The position numbers and the translations under genes were made by a program. A stretch of DNA of 64,000 bases, from contig OX638130.1 of NCBI GenBank assembly GCA_951804985.1, forward strand, positions 126,989,593 to 127,053,592, given 5' to 3'. The stretch is from Dryomyza anilis (Eukaryota; Arthropoda; Insecta; Diptera; Dryomyzidae). Numbering within the stretch: the stretch's first letter is position 1; every line of letters starts with the position of its first letter. Under the pieces are notes generated by a model. That model saw nothing but the letters and a program-made list of their open reading frames with translations, ran no database searches and was not told the DNA's origin. Positions 48,485 through 63,000 of this stretch are shown here, piece after piece.

Positions 48485-50435
48485 TACCTCATTCTGAAGT
48501 TTTTTTTTATTTTTCATTATGTTTTATTCGTTTTGTTTAAATTTATCTTTATGTGGTTCTAATATTTATTTTATTTTGTATGACTTTTGTTTCTGTTTTT
48601 TTTTTATTTCACTTGTTATACATTTTTCTTTTTATGCATTTACATTTCTCCTTCTTTTGTGTTTTTGATAGAGGGGCTAGAGTTATAGAGTTCCTATATC
48701 TAACTCCGTTTTCTTTGTTTATTATTTAAAATTTTTAATTTGTTGATTTTAGAAGACCTCTTGATGTACTTAATAAGTTTTATATTGAATGAGCTTAAGA
48801 GAACTGTGTTTTTGTTACTATTTTTGTCTAGTTTATTTTAGAATTAAACAGTTTTGTATATTTTATTTTTAAATGTTTTTTTTTTTTATTTTTTTTTTTA
48901 TTTCATTTTATATTTTATAACCTATTTTTATTTACGTTTTTCTTTATTTTAAAAAAATTCAAAAAAATAAATTATTTTTTAAAGTCATTTTCTATATTTT
49001 TAATAAACAGCAGCTGTTTTATTTGCATGTTTTCGAAATTTTTTTGTTGTGTTGCATACTGAACTCCAGTCAAAATAAAGCGTACGTGCGCAGCATCGAT
49101 AACTACAGTCGAAAACCCCTTCGCATGGTCCTTCGAATTGCAGTCGCAGTTGTTGCTGGCACTTGAAACCACTGCTGCTGATGCCGCTGCTTTGTCGCTC
49201 ATGCAAATACGCTGCAGTCAGGAGTAAAGGCGAACAAGTGAAAATGATGGCAAAATTGATAAATCATAAAATAGATAAAAAATAAAAATCAAAAAATAGA
49301 TAAAAAAATCAATATACTTGAGCTTAAGAACTTCATCTTTGCTTTTAATCGCCATCAATAGCTGGCAAGGCAGAAAAATATTAGAACTAGCTAAAGCATA
49401 AAAAACAGGAGAAAAGGAGCAAAGGAAAAGTAATAGAAAAAGGCTTAGAGAAGACGAAGTATATGTCGAACAGAAGATGGTTGAAAATCCTGCATGTAAT
49501 ATGTGATGTTTTTGCATAAGCTGCTTATTTTTGCAATTTTACAAAAAGCGTAGGGTTTTAGCAAAACGTATATTGAAAGAGGTATACCGTATATGTACCG
49601 AATTGCGACACGCTGAGGAAAATTCCATTTATAAGAAATGTCAATTTTTAAAATTATTTTTATTAAAAATTAAAAAGTGGTGGAAATTAGGTGCAAAATT
49701 GCCGACACTTTGTAATTTTTAAATGAACTCTAAAGTCGGAATTATGAACAGGTATCGCAGGTAGAAAATGTACCTAAAAATGAAAAAAAACCTACCTAGG
49801 TTATGTGACAGTATGTGCATCATATGTCTTATATTTAGGTAATGTCACCGTATGTGTCTATCTACATAAAAAGTTCTGTGTAAGACTTTAAATGAAATTT
49901 AATCCTAACTGCAGCAGGCAAGAGTAGCCAATTTCAATATTTAAATGTGTTGGAGGCTGCAGCTCTACGAAGGACTCAATTTCTGCAGGGCATTATGTGT
50001 GTGTGTGTGTTTGTGTTGGTGTGAGTAGAATATTAGTATGTATGTATGTATTGTATGCTGCGTGATTGCATTTGTGCAATATTGACTTGTCAAAGTCAAA
50101 ACTGAGCCGTTTTAAGCCTCAAAGGCAACACAAAATGACAGGAGCAGCAGCAGCAACATGTACAAGCAACAAAAAGCTGTTGCAACCAACCAACAGTAGA
50201 AACAGCAGCTGCTGCAGGTAGCAGTATTTGTAATAGGCAGCTGCTGTTGCAGCTTTTGCATGCCTTAGTTTGTTTAAATAAATTAATTAGTAGCACTAAA
50301 GGTTGTGTCACTGACAGAGTTTAATACGTAGCCATTGCTGCAGCAACAGCAACGGCAACTAAATCAATTAAAAGCTGCTTAAAATTGACGCAGCACCAGC
50401 AAAAATGCCAACCATCTGCCTCAAAATGTTTAACA

Positions 50436-50457
50436 CTGCGGCGTATGAACAACATTT
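50436..50457 (+). repeat. Dispersed core motif, diverged
   Basis: CTGCGGCGTATGAACAACATTT keeps GCGTATGA and the AACATTT tail. The GCGGCGTATGA form matches the variant at 5593. Confidence 0.5.
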
Positions 50458-50746
50458 AATAAAATGTCGATATTTCAGACATGGAACTTTGTATAAAGTA
50501 TACAAGTTATTTATGGCAATGAATTTGGCCTGATTTAAGTTGGTTTAATACTAATTGTGTCTTAGTTATGCTTTAGTCAATATTTAAACTAATAATTTTT
50601 AATTTATTGCCAAAATTTACTACATAGTTGCACGACAATTAATTATGTTTTTGCCAAGAAAATTGTTTGAATAATAATAATATAAACTGCATAATACTTG
50701 ACTGCACAATTGCAAACAGATGCATATTAATTAGTTAAATATTTAT

Positions 50747-50760
50747 GTTACTCATACAAC
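50747..50760 (-). repeat. Dispersed core motif, partial
   Basis: GTTACTCATACAAC matches the outer part of the motif on the minus strand (GTATGAGTAAC) but has lost GACG. Confidence 0.4.
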
Positions 50761-50868
50761 TAGAACATTTCAACCATTATATTCTTAGAAATGTTTGTAT
50801 TCCCTAGGCGTTTAGTAATATGAGGCATTTAATAATATGTGCTATTTAAAGACAAAAATAAAACAATT

Positions 50869-52145
50869 ACTCATTACATTTTCACTCAAAATTCAAATAT
50901 TTACTACAAATTCAAGTTTTCACTAAAAAAAAAAAAATCAGTTTTCACTAAAAATTCAATTTTTCACTAAAAATTCAATTTTTCACTAAAATTCAATTTA
51001 TAACTAAAAATTAAATTTGTCACTAAAAATTCAAATTTTCACTAAAAATTCAATTTTTCACTAAAATTCAATTTATAACTAAAAATTCAATTTGTCACTA
51101 AAAATTCAAATTTTCACAAAAAACTCAAATTTTCACTAAAAATTAAATTTTTCACTAAAAATTCAATTTACTAAAAATACAATTTATAACTAAAAATTCA
51201 ATTTTTCACTAAAATTAAATTTTTCACTAAAAATTCAATTTTTCACTAAAAATTCAATTTGTCTCTAAAAATTCAATTTTTCACTAAAAATTCAATTTTT
51301 CACTAAAAATTCAATTTTTCACTAAAAATTCAATTTTTCACTAAAATATCAATTTTTCACTAAAATTTCAATTTTTCACTAAAAATTCAATTTTTCACTA
51401 AAAATTCAATTTGTCACTAAAAATTCAATTTTTCACTAAAAATTCAATTTTTCACTAAAAATTCAATTTTTCACTAAAAATTAAATTTTTCACTAAAATC
51501 AAATTTTTCACTAAAAATTCAATTTTTCACTAAAAATTCAATTTTTCACTAAAAATTCAATTTTTCACTAAAAATTCAATTTTTCACTAAAAATTCAACT
51601 TTTCACTAAAAAATTCAATTTTTCACTAAAAATTCAATTTTTCCCTAAAAATTAAATTTTTCACTAAAAATTAAATTTTTCACTAAAAATAAAATTTTTC
51701 ACTAAAAATTAAATTTTTCACTAAAAATTAAATTTTTCACTAAAAATTAAATTTTTCACTAAAAATTCAAATTTTCACTAAAAATTCAAATTTTCACTAA
51801 AAATTCAAATTTTCACTAAAAATTCAAATTTTCACTAAAAATTCAAATTTTCACTAAAAATTCAAATTTTCACAAAAAATTCAAATTTTCACTATAAATA
51901 TAATTTTTCACGAAAAAGTCAATTTTTCACTTAAAATTAAAAATTTTCTCAAAAAAATCAAATTTTCTCTAGAAATTCAAATTTTCACTAAAAATTAAAT
52001 TTTTCTCTAAAAATTTAATTTTTCACTAATAATTAAATTTTTCACTAAAAATTAAATTTTTCTTTAAAAATTAATTTTTTTATTGAAAATTCAATTATTT
52101 CATTGAAATTCAATTTTTCTCTAAAAATTCAAATGTTTTACCTCA
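50869..52145 (+). repeat. 19-bp minisatellite, locus 4
   Basis: About 67 units. 50940-51880 is well conserved; both ends decay. Units differ mainly in the TTCAATTTTT versus TTCAAATTTT versus TTAAATTTTT segment, and like units are clustered. Confidence 0.95.
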
Positions 52146-53424
52146 AATCTCGAAATTCTCTACGCAGTGCTTTATAAACTTTTTATTAAAATCCCTCATA
52201 ATTATATTAAAAATAAATGTAAAAAGTATTGCATTTTTCTCTCACATTCGTTGATTGTTTGCAAAACAACTAAGCAGCAACGCGTGCAGCGTCATTAGTC
52301 GGCTACATATGCTGCAAAGACAGAAAGACAGACGGACAGACAGAAGCACACAAAGGACACCAACACAAACAGACACACACATTAAGACTTGCCGAACAAA
52401 AGGACATTTTAAAGCAACTCAGCCGTGCGAAATGCAGCTACAACCGGCGGAGCAACAACAAAGCCTCCGTGCTGCATATTCGTCCTTCTCACTAAATGTC
52501 CGTCCTTTCATTTGGCTGTCTGTCCGTGTGTTGTTTGGTATGTTGTTTGTATTTACAAAAGCAAACAATGATTTCCTTTTGTTCGCTCGTATGCATCAAG
52601 GTAAGAAGCAGGATAACAATGCAGCTGAAGCGACAGCACCAACAACATCAGCAGCAACATCAGCAGCAACATCAGCAGTAGCAACAGCAGAAATCTACAT
52701 AAGCAACAACAAAGCAGCAACCCCAACACATCGGCAGCAATTTTAATAAATAATATTTTGCTTGACTCTAATGAAGGCAGCAACATCTCGAGATAATAAG
52801 CAACGCAGTCAGCAACATGGTCACAAAAAGAGAGGAAACGAACAACAACAGCAACAAGATGTCTTTGTTTAGAACAAAAACTAATAATTTTAAGATAAGC
52901 ACACTAAAAAAATCTGCAATTTATGCACTAAACTAACACGATACATGGGGGACTTTAAATGCAGTCACAGCAGCTAAAACACTATAATGAAAAATATTTA
53001 AATTGCAATTTTTTTTAATTTAATAAAATTCGAAAATTCTTTATGAAAATATTTATTAAATTATTGAGTTTAAAACTTCTTCAAACATATGACTTTTGCA
53101 TAAAAATAATTTCCTAATGTTACTCATACGTCATGCGGCATCCATAAAATATTAAATAACAATAAACAAATAAATCAAAATTTAATAAAACTCAATTTTG
53201 AGCTATATAAACAACTATTTTGAGTTTAATATAAAATACTCAATATCAATTTATTTAAAAATAATTTTATAACATTTGAAAATTAATAAAAAAAATCCAA
53301 ATTTAAAAATATTAAATTTTTTATAAAATAAAACATAAAATTAAAACTCTAACAAAATTTCAAAATCAGATAAACTGGTATGTTCCAGCTAAGGATAAAA
53401 TTTCTCACAAACTTTATATGAAAT
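52146..53424. other. Gene-free intergenic DNA
   Basis: 52315-52380 is GACA/CACA-rich. A CATCAGCAGCAA triplicate lies at 52647-52682 within a CAG-rich tract. The 163-codon open frame at 52255-52746 is composed of these simple repeats. Confidence 0.5.
53117..53138 (-). repeat. Dispersed core motif, exact copy
   Basis: Minus strand reads GCATGACGTATGAGTAACAT, matching the 7768 and 8095 copies over 18 bases although 45 kb away. Confidence 0.8.
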
Positions 53425-53800
53425 TTAATTTTTTACTAAAAATTCAAATTTTCACTAAAAATTCAAATTTTCACTAAAAATTCAAATTTTCACTAAAATT
53501 CAAATTTTCACTAAAAATTCAAATTTTCACAAAAAACAAAAATTTTTTCATTAAAAATTCAAATTTTCACCAAAAATTCAAATTTTTACTAAAATTCAAA
53601 TTTTCACTAAAAATTCCAATTTTCACTAAAAATTCCAATTTTCACTAAAAATTTAAATTTTAACTAAAAATTCAAATATTCACTAAAAATTCAATTTTTC
53701 ACTAAAAAATCGAATTTTCACTATAAACACAATTTTTTCATTTACAATTTAATTTTTCCCTATAAATTAAATTTGTTCACTAAACATTCACTTTTTCACC
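53425..53800 (+). repeat. 19-bp minisatellite, locus 5
   Basis: About 18 units, mainly the TTCAAATTTTCACTAAAAA form. Confidence 0.9.
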
Positions 53801-55004
53801 AATAAATTCAAAATTATATTTTTCAAATCAAAATTTATAAAATTACTAAATACTACTTTTTTGCAATTTTTACAATTAATAATTTTTAAAGAACTTTTAC
53901 AAGATTTCAAATATTTTAACAATTTTCAAATAAAAAGTTCATTGACCACCAAAATTCGGTTTGCATGTCAGACAGCCATCTGTCTCTGTCGCACGCTCTG
54001 TCTCACAACTGCTTATTATTTAGTGATTTATTTGAATTTTTATTTAGCGCACAAACTTGTTGCCAGTTTCTGCAAATAATAATAATTCAAATTCAAAAAC
54101 TATATATAAAAAAATTAAAATAAAAACAAAAAAAAACATGCCACACTTTTCGCCGTTCTTCGAACTGATGGCGTGTTAACTGTTAACTTTTAATGTGAAT
54201 GTTAAACCCGGTGGCGGCAACAACATTGCCCCACACTTTCGGCCCTCTCAACAACCGACAGTTTAACCCGCCGCCAAACAATTTCTGCCTTAAAACAAAA
54301 ACATGCTACAGAAAAAAAGTAAAACATAAAAAGCGACCAAGAAAATCTCAATCCTACTGGCAGCAACTTTTGCACGAATTGCTGCCGACCGTAGATTATG
54401 TCAGCAGCAACTTTTGCTTTTGCTACTTGTTTGAGTTGTTGTCTTCTACTTTTTTTTTCTATTTTTTTTTTTTGAGCAGCTATAAAAGAGGCAGTCGTAA
54501 AAAACAGCGTTTTATCTTTTTTTAAATTTTTAACCAACTTCCGTTTCCGTTGCCGTTTGTAGCAGTCAAACACTTCGTAAATCAGACAAAAAACTTCTGC
54601 CCATCGCACAGCAACAACAAACATTTTATACACAGCGCCAGGTTTATCATAGAGACGAATCCAGCCACATGCAGTACAAACCCAAATCACATGAGTTGCC
54701 GACTGAAACAATTCTTGCCATAGAAGAGTTCAAAAGTTTGCGGAATTTATTTTATTTTTTATTTTTTGTTTGATTTAAATGCCGACCGGTAGCGGCTTTG
54801 TTAATAGTTTTTAGTTCCGATTCTGATTTACCATCGACAAACCGTCAAACAACAAAACTAGATTTTCAGCTTTAAACGAAATGTGGTACCAGGCAAGTTA
54901 GATTTCATATTTTGCATAAGACTATGGAAAATAGCCATAAAAGAAAAATTGTCCAAAAATAAAAATTAAAAATTACCCAAATGAAAATTGCTCCAAAAGT
55001 AAAT
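53801..55004. other. Gene-free intergenic DNA
   Basis: Opposing open frames at 54199-54525 (plus, 108 codons) and 54202-54711 (minus, 169 codons) overlap. Neither shows a domain, signal or family I recognise, and both are rich in simple residues from T/A tracts. I do not call a gene. Confidence 0.45.
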
Positions 55005-57350
55005 CAAAATCAAATTTTCACTAAAAACTCAATTTTTCACTAAAAATCAATTTTCACTAAAAATCAATTTTCACAAAAAATTCAACTTTTCACTAAAAAT
55101 TCACATTATCACTAAAAATACAAATTTTCACTAAAAATTCACATTATCACTAAAAATTCAAATTTTCACTAAAAATTGAATTTTTACTAAAAAATTCAAA
55201 TTTTCACTAAAAATCAATTTTCACTAAAAATTCAAATTTTCACTAAAAATTCAAATTTTCACTAAAAATTCAAATTTTCACTAAAAATTCAACTTTTCAC
55301 TAAAAATTCAACTTTTCACTAAAAATTCAACTTTTCACTAAAAATTCAAATTTTCACTAAAAACTCAATTTTTCACTAAAAAAATTCAAATTTTCAATAA
55401 AAATTCAAAATTTTCACTAAAAATTCCAATTTTCACTAAAAATTCCAATTTTCACTAAAAATTCAAATTTTCACTAAAAATTCAAATTTTCACTAAAAAT
55501 TCAAATTTTCACTAAAAATTCAAATTTTCACTAAAAATTCAAATTTTCACTAAAAATTCAACTTTTCACTAAAAATTCAACTTTTCACTAAAAAATTCAA
55601 ATTTTCACTAAAAATTCAAATATTCACAAAAAATTCAAATTTTCACTAAAAATTCAACTTATCACTAAAAATTCAAATTTTCACTAAAAATTCAAATTTT
55701 CACTAAAAATTCAAATTTTCACTAAAAATTCAAATTTTCACTAAAAATTCAACTTTTCACTAAAAATTCAAATTTTCACTAAAAATTCAAATTTTCACAA
55801 AAAATTCAAATTTTCACTGAAAATTCAAATTTTCACTAAAAAATTCAAATTTTCACTAAAAATTCAAATTTTCACTAAAAATTCAAATTTTCACTAAAAA
55901 TTCAAATTTTCACTAAAAATTCAAATTATCACTAAAAATTCAAGTTTTCACTAAAAAATTCAAATTTTCACTAAAAATTCAATTTTCAATAAAAATTCAA
56001 ATTTTCCCTAAAAATTACAATTTTCACTAAAAATTCCAATTTTCACTAAAAATTCAAAATTTTCACTAAAAATTCCAATTTTCACTAAAAACTCCAATTT
56101 CCACTAAAAATTCCAATTTTCACTAAAAATTAAATTTTAACTAAAAATTCAAATTTTCACTCAAAAAAATCAATTTTCACTAAAAATTCAATTTTCACTA
56201 AAAATTCCAATTTTCACTAAAAATTCAACTTTTCACTAAAAATTCAATTTTCACTAAAAATTCAAATTTTCACTAAAAAGTCAACTTTTCACTAAAAATT
56301 CAAATTTTCACTAAAAATTCAAATTTTCACTAAAAATTCAAATTTTCACTAAAAATTCCAATTTTCACTAAAAATTCCACTTTTCACTAAAAATTAAATT
56401 TTCACAAAAAATTCAACTTTTCACTAAAAATTCAACTTTTCACTAAAAATTCAACTTTTCACTAAAAATTCAAATTTTCACTAAAAATTCCAATTTTCAC
56501 TAAAAATTCCAATTTTCACTAAAAATTCAATTTTCACTAAAAATTCAAATTTTCGCTAAAAATTCCAATTTTCACTAAAAATTCCAATTTTCACTAAAAA
56601 TTCAAAATTTCCACTAAAAATTCCAATTTTCACTAAAAACTCCAATTTCCACTAAAAATTCCAATTTTCACTAAAAATTAAATTTTAACTAAAAATTCAA
56701 ATTTTCACTAAAAAAAAATCAATTTTCACCAAAAATTCCAATTTTCACTAAAAATTCCAATTTTCACTAAAAATTCCAATTTTCAATAAAAATTCAATTT
56801 TCACTAAAAATTCAAATTTTCACTAAAAATTCAACTTTTCACTAAAAATTCAACTTTTCACTAAAAATTCAAATTTTCACTAAAAATTCAAATTTTCACT
56901 AAAAATTCCAATTTTCACTAAAAATTCAATTTTCACTAAAAATTCAAATTTTCGCTAAAAATTCCAATTTTCACTAAAAATTCCAATTTTCTCTAAAAAT
57001 TCAAAATTTTCACTAAAAATTCCAATTTTCACTAAAAACTCCAATTTCCACTAAAAATTCAATTTTCACTAAAAATTCCAATTTTCACTAAAAATTCAAT
57101 TTTTTCACTATAAATGAAATTTTACATTTTTCACTAAAAAAAATTCAGTTTTTCACTAAAAATGAAAATGTTCACTAATAATAACATTTTTCACTAAAAA
57201 AATAAATTTTTGACTTAAATTCAAATTTTCATTAAAAATTCTATTTTGAATTTTTAATAAAAATTCCATTAAAAATTAACGTTTAACTAAAAATGTAATT
57301 ATTTTAATAAAAATTAGGTTTTAAAAAAAATCATTTTCTCACTAAAAATT
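55005..57350 (+). repeat. 19-bp minisatellite, locus 6 (largest)
   Basis: About 120 units, mainly TTCAAATTTTCACTAAAAA and TTCCAATTTTCACTAAAAA. A marker block ACTCCAATTTCCACTAAAAA recurs at 56091, 56639 and 57038 (offsets 548 and 399 bp), which shows higher-order duplication. The right end decays after 57100. Confidence 0.95.
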
Positions 57351-58357
57351 TAAAACGTATCCTTTGCTATTCATAAAATATTCGACCTAGTCATGTTGAC
57401 TGCTGAATTTGTTTCAACAATTTCCGGCGAATGCCAAAAATGCATCGCTGCAATGTTTGAAGTGCCAATAATAGTTATTTGTAAGAGTGACTGTGTGTAG
57501 GTGTCTGGCTGTATCTGTGTGTGATGAGTATGTGTGATGATTCCACTGTGTGATGTTTGTCTACGTCACACGTTGTCGTCGCTGTACTCGGCAGGAAATT
57601 GAAATTTCTACCAATTTAGTTGCGCGCCATGATACAACAGTATCTCTTGTTTTTGTTGTTTTAAAGGTGGCAATACCAATTATTGTTTGCGATTGTAGCT
57701 GGCAACGTTGTCAATGGCCACCGCAACAACAGAGCCTTTTTCACTGTGTGTTTTTCCTGCTCTGTTTAAAAATTAACGCATGCTGCTAATAACAAAGGTA
57801 GAAAGCAGAGAACGAAACTCAAAATACATTGACTGACAAACCGACAGAAGCGCAGAATGAAGGACAAACTGACACGTGTGAGTGCCATGTGTGGGTTTTG
57901 CTCAAGATGGCTTCATATTTGCACCTGATCCTGTTGTTTGTTCTGTTTGCGCTCATCCTGTTTGTCTTTCGTCCTGTACTGAGTTTACATTGCAAAAAAG
58001 ATTTATTTTAATTGCTTTTTATATTGTTTGTGCTTTAATTCACATGTGCAACAGTTGTCTGTCTGTGATTAAAACATTAAATTAAAGTGTTGCGAGCAAA
58101 AAGCTGTTTAAATAATGAAAATTTCAGTTATTTTCCAGTGTTTTAATTTTTGTTTGTCTTTTACAAAATTCAGAGCATTGGTCATTTTGTATTTTTGTCA
58201 GAGACACAAAAGCTTGCCGCACATTTGTCAGCACTAAATAAATGCGACAAGGTATTTGATAAAAAATAAACTGTGGTCTCAAGTACAACTGAACACATTT
58301 GTCTGGCAATGAACGAGTACAATGGACAAAGTCCCTTTTATATTTTAAAATTTGTAT
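57351..58357. other. Gene-free intergenic DNA
   Basis: Mixed composition with TGTGTG patches (57490-57550). No gene supported. Confidence 0.5.
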
Positions 58358-58359
58358 TT

Positions 58360-58887
<528 letters not shown>

Positions 58888-60058
58888 AATACAAAACGAA
58901 TGATAATTTATAATAAAAGGTCAATGATAATTGTTTTCAGAAATTTAATGATTTAAAAAAAATCAAACTTTGGAAAAATTAAAAAATATATTTAAACTGA
59001 ATACTGTGCAATGCCATTTTCTTTAATAAGAATCTTTCTTATTTAACAAGTAACTCCGCTTGTTTTCTGGACAGAAAAACATATGGTTTAAGTGGTAAAA
59101 ACCTGTGACAGTTGCAGTTGTTTAATTCCAGAGTATTGCACCCTATAAAATAATTTAAAGTATATATGAAAATATAAAATAAATGATGTACAATAATGAA
59201 AAATAAAAGGAAAATAAAAGTACGCAGAAAATAAATTATGTACAATAATGAAAAATAAAAGGGAAATAAAAGTACGCAGAAAATCTAACCATGAGTAAAA
59301 AATAAATAAATAAAATATTTGTGTAATAAAATAAAAAATTATAAACAAAAAATATAAAACTCTTCAATGCCATTTGAAAATTAAAAATTGAATGACATTA
59401 AGTGGGCGGCAGCAGCTCCTCTTCTTTTCCTACAAAGTCCCATGAAGCACCCGCTGCGTAGCACAAACGCAGGTGTTTTTTTGTCGCAATAATGCTGGCC
59501 ATTTGATTGATTAAAGTGCAGCATAAAAATGACAAACTATCCGGCAGGACTTCAGCAGACTTTTTCATATTTATGGCCACATTTAGCTGCCTTTAAATCG
59601 CTATAAATTCAGCAATTTTTAAATTTGTTCTTATGAAATATTTTAAAAAATTACTTTTCCACGACGCTCATCTGTCATGGCAGCGAGTGTCTCAAGTGTC
59701 TTCATTTTTGCGACCACTGAGAATTTTGCTGTTTCTTTTTTTACGTGAATTATGAGTCCATTTTTATTAAAAACGTTTTGTCTTGCATGAGACGGAAGCG
59801 CGGCGATGGCGGCGCATTGGTAATAAATTCGGGGCCTCACTGATTGTAGTGGCCAATGCGAAAGACGATACATTGGACGGCACCCGATGCATTTGCATTT
59901 TTGAGTTATTGCGGCGGCTGTGGCTGAAGAGCGACAATGGAAAAATTGTAAAATAGGAATTTTAGCGGTTAAAGAAAAATGTATACAGTAGAAGAAAAAA
60001 AAAGCATAAAAAGTAGATACAGCATAAAAAGACGAAAAAAACAAAAACATATAAAAAA
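58888..60058. other. Gene-free intergenic DNA with a 52-bp tandem pair
   Basis: ATGTACAATAATGAAAAATA starts copies at 59186 and 59238, 52 bp apart, one base different. A 135-codon minus-strand frame (59643-60050) has no recognised domain. Confidence 0.5.
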
Positions 60059-63000
60059 TACAAAATCAAATAAATCTAAAATAAATCAAATGAAATAAAA
60101 CAAAATCCAATATAATAATATTGTTAAATAAATCAAATTAAATCAAATGAAATTAAATCAAACTAAATCAAATTAAATCAAATTAAACCAAATTAAATCA
60201 AATTTAATCAAATTAAATCAAATTAAATCAAATTAAATCAAATTCAATCAAATTAAATCTAGTAAAAGCAAATAAAATCAAATAATATAAAATCAAATTA
60301 AATTAAATAAAATTATATAAAATAAAATCAAATCAAATAAAATCACATAAAATCATATAAAATTTGAAAAAAATTCAAATTATATCAAATAAGATAAAAA
60401 AAAAGAAATGAAATTATTAAAATCAAATCAAATAAAATCAAATAAAATCAAATAAAATCAAATAAAATCAAATCAAACATAATCAAATAAAATCATATCA
60501 AATAAAATAAAATAAAATAAAGTAAAATAAAATCAAATAAAATCAAATCAAATCAAATAAAATCAAATAAAATCAAATAAAATCAAATAAAGTCAAATTA
60601 AATCAAAAAAAAAATCAAATAAAATCAAATAAATTCAAATAAAATCAAATAAAATCAAATAAAATCAAATAAAATCAAATAAAATCAAATAAAATCAAAT
60701 AAAATCAAATAAAATCAAATAAAATCAAATAAAATCAAATAAAATCAAATAAAATCAAATAAAATCAAATAAAATCAAATAAAATCAAATAAAATCAAAT
60801 AAAATCAAATAAAATCAAATAAAATCAAATAAAATCAAATAAAATCAAATAAAATCAAATAAAATCAAATAAAATCAAATAAAATCAAATAAAATCAAAT
60901 AAAATCAAATAAAATCAAATATAATCAAATAAAATCAAATAAAATCAAATAAAATCAAATAAAATCAAATAAAATCAAATAAAATCAAATAAAATCAAAT
61001 AAAATCAAATAAAATCAAATAAAATCAAATAAAATCAAATAAAATCAAATAAAATCAAATAAAATCAAATAAAATCAAATAAAATCAAATAAAATCAAAT
61101 AAAATCAAATAAAATCAAATAAAATCAAATAAAATCAAATAAAATCAAATAAAATCAAATAAAATCAAATAAAATCAAATAAAATCAAATAAAATCAAAT
61201 AAAATCAAATAAAATCAAATAAAATCAAATAAAATAAAATCAAATAAAATCAAATAAATTCAAGTGAAATCAAATAAAATCAAATAAAATCAAATAAAAT
61301 CAAATAAAATCAAATAAAATCAAATAAAATCAAATAAAATCAAATGAAATCAAATAAAATCAAATTAAATCAAATTAAATCAAATTAAATCAAATTCAAT
61401 CAAATTAAATCTAGTAAAAGCAAATAAAATCAAATAATATAAAATCAAATAAAATTAAATAAAATTATATAAAATAAAATCAAATCAAATAAAATAAAAT
61501 CACATAAAATCATATAAAATTTTAAAAAAATTCAAATTATATCAAATAAGATAAAAAAAAAGAAATGAAATTATTAAAATCAAATCAAATAAAATCAAAT
61601 AAAATCAAATAAAATAAAATCAAATATAATCAAATAAAATCATATCAAATAAAATAAAATAAAGTAAAATAAAATAAAATAAAATCAAATAAAATCAAAT
61701 CAAATAAAATCAAATAAAATCAAATAAAATCAAATAAAATCAAATAAAGTCAAATTAAATCAAAAAAAAAATCAAATAAAATCAAATAAATTCAAATAAA
61801 ATCAAATAAAATCAAATAAAATCAAATAAAATCAAATAAAATCAAATAAAATCAAATAAAATCAAATAAAATCAAATAAAATCAAATAAAATCAAATCAA
61901 ATAAAATCAAATAAAATCAAATAAAATCAAATAAAATCAAATAAAATCAAATAAAATCAAATGAAATCAAATAAAATAAAATCAAATAAAATCAAATAAA
62001 ATCAAATAAAATCAAATAAAATCAAATACAATCAAATAAAATCAAATAAAATCAAATAAAATCAAATAAAATCAAATAAAATCAAATAAAATCAAATAAA
62101 ATCAAATAAAATCAAATAAAATAAAATCAAATAAAATCAAATAAAATAAAATAAAATAAAATAAAATAAAATAAAATAAAATAAAATCAAATAAAATCAA
62201 ATAAAATCAAATAAAATCAAATAAAATCAAATAAAATCAAATAAAATCAAATAAAATCAAATAAAATCAAATAAAATCTAATAAAATAAAATCAAATAAA
62301 ATCAAATAAAATCAAATAAAATCAAATAAATTAAAATCAAATAAAATCAAATAAAATCAAATAAAATCAAATAAAATAAAATCAAATAAAATCAAATAAA
62401 ATCAAATAAAATCAAATCAAATAAAATAAAATAAAATAAAATCAAATAAAATGAAATAAAATCAAATAAAATCAAATAAAAACAAATAAAAACAAATAAA
62501 ATCAAATAAAATAAAATCAAATAAAATCAAATAAAATAAAATCAAATAAAATCAAATAAAATCAAATAAAATCAAATAAAATCAAATAAAATAAAATCAA
62601 ATAAAATCAAATAAAATAAAATCAAATAAAATCAAATAAAATCAAATAAAATCAAATATAATCAAATAAAATCAAATAAAATCAAATAAAATCAAATAAA
62701 ATCAAATAAAATCAAATAAAATCAAATAAAATCAAATAAAATCAAATAAAATCAAATAAACGCAAATAAAATCAAATAAAATCAAATAAAATCAAATAAA
62801 ATCAAATAAAATCAAATAAAATCAAATCAAATAAAATCAAATAAAATCAAATGAAATAAAATAAAATCAAATAAAATCAAATAAAACAAAAAAAATCAAA
62901 TAAAATCAAATAAAATCAAATAAAATCAAATAAAATCAAATAAAATCAAATAAAATCAAATAAAATCAAATAAAATCAAATAAAACCAAATAAAATCAAA

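Larger units (their letters stand above)
48485..50868. other. Gene-free intergenic DNA
   Basis: 48490-48970 is strongly T-rich. (TG)n at 49995-50010 and (TATG)n at 50036-50051. CAG-rich patches at 50140-50230 and 50338-50360. Two core-motif variants are listed separately. Confidence 0.5.

Noticed and set aside
52595..52606. CAAG/GTAAGA splice-donor consensus
   Set aside because: One such match is expected by chance in 64 kb, and no exon lies upstream.
52255..52746. 163-codon frame with Ala/Thr/Gln runs
   Set aside because: Made of GACA and CAG/CAA simple repeats.
54202..54711. 169-codon minus-strand frame
   Set aside because: Overlaps an opposing frame, has no recognisable domain, and has a Lys/Phe-rich composition from A/T tracts.
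50869..57350. CRISPR-like regularly spaced repeats
   Set aside because: Units are contiguous without unique spacers and the DNA is eukaryotic; this is a minisatellite.
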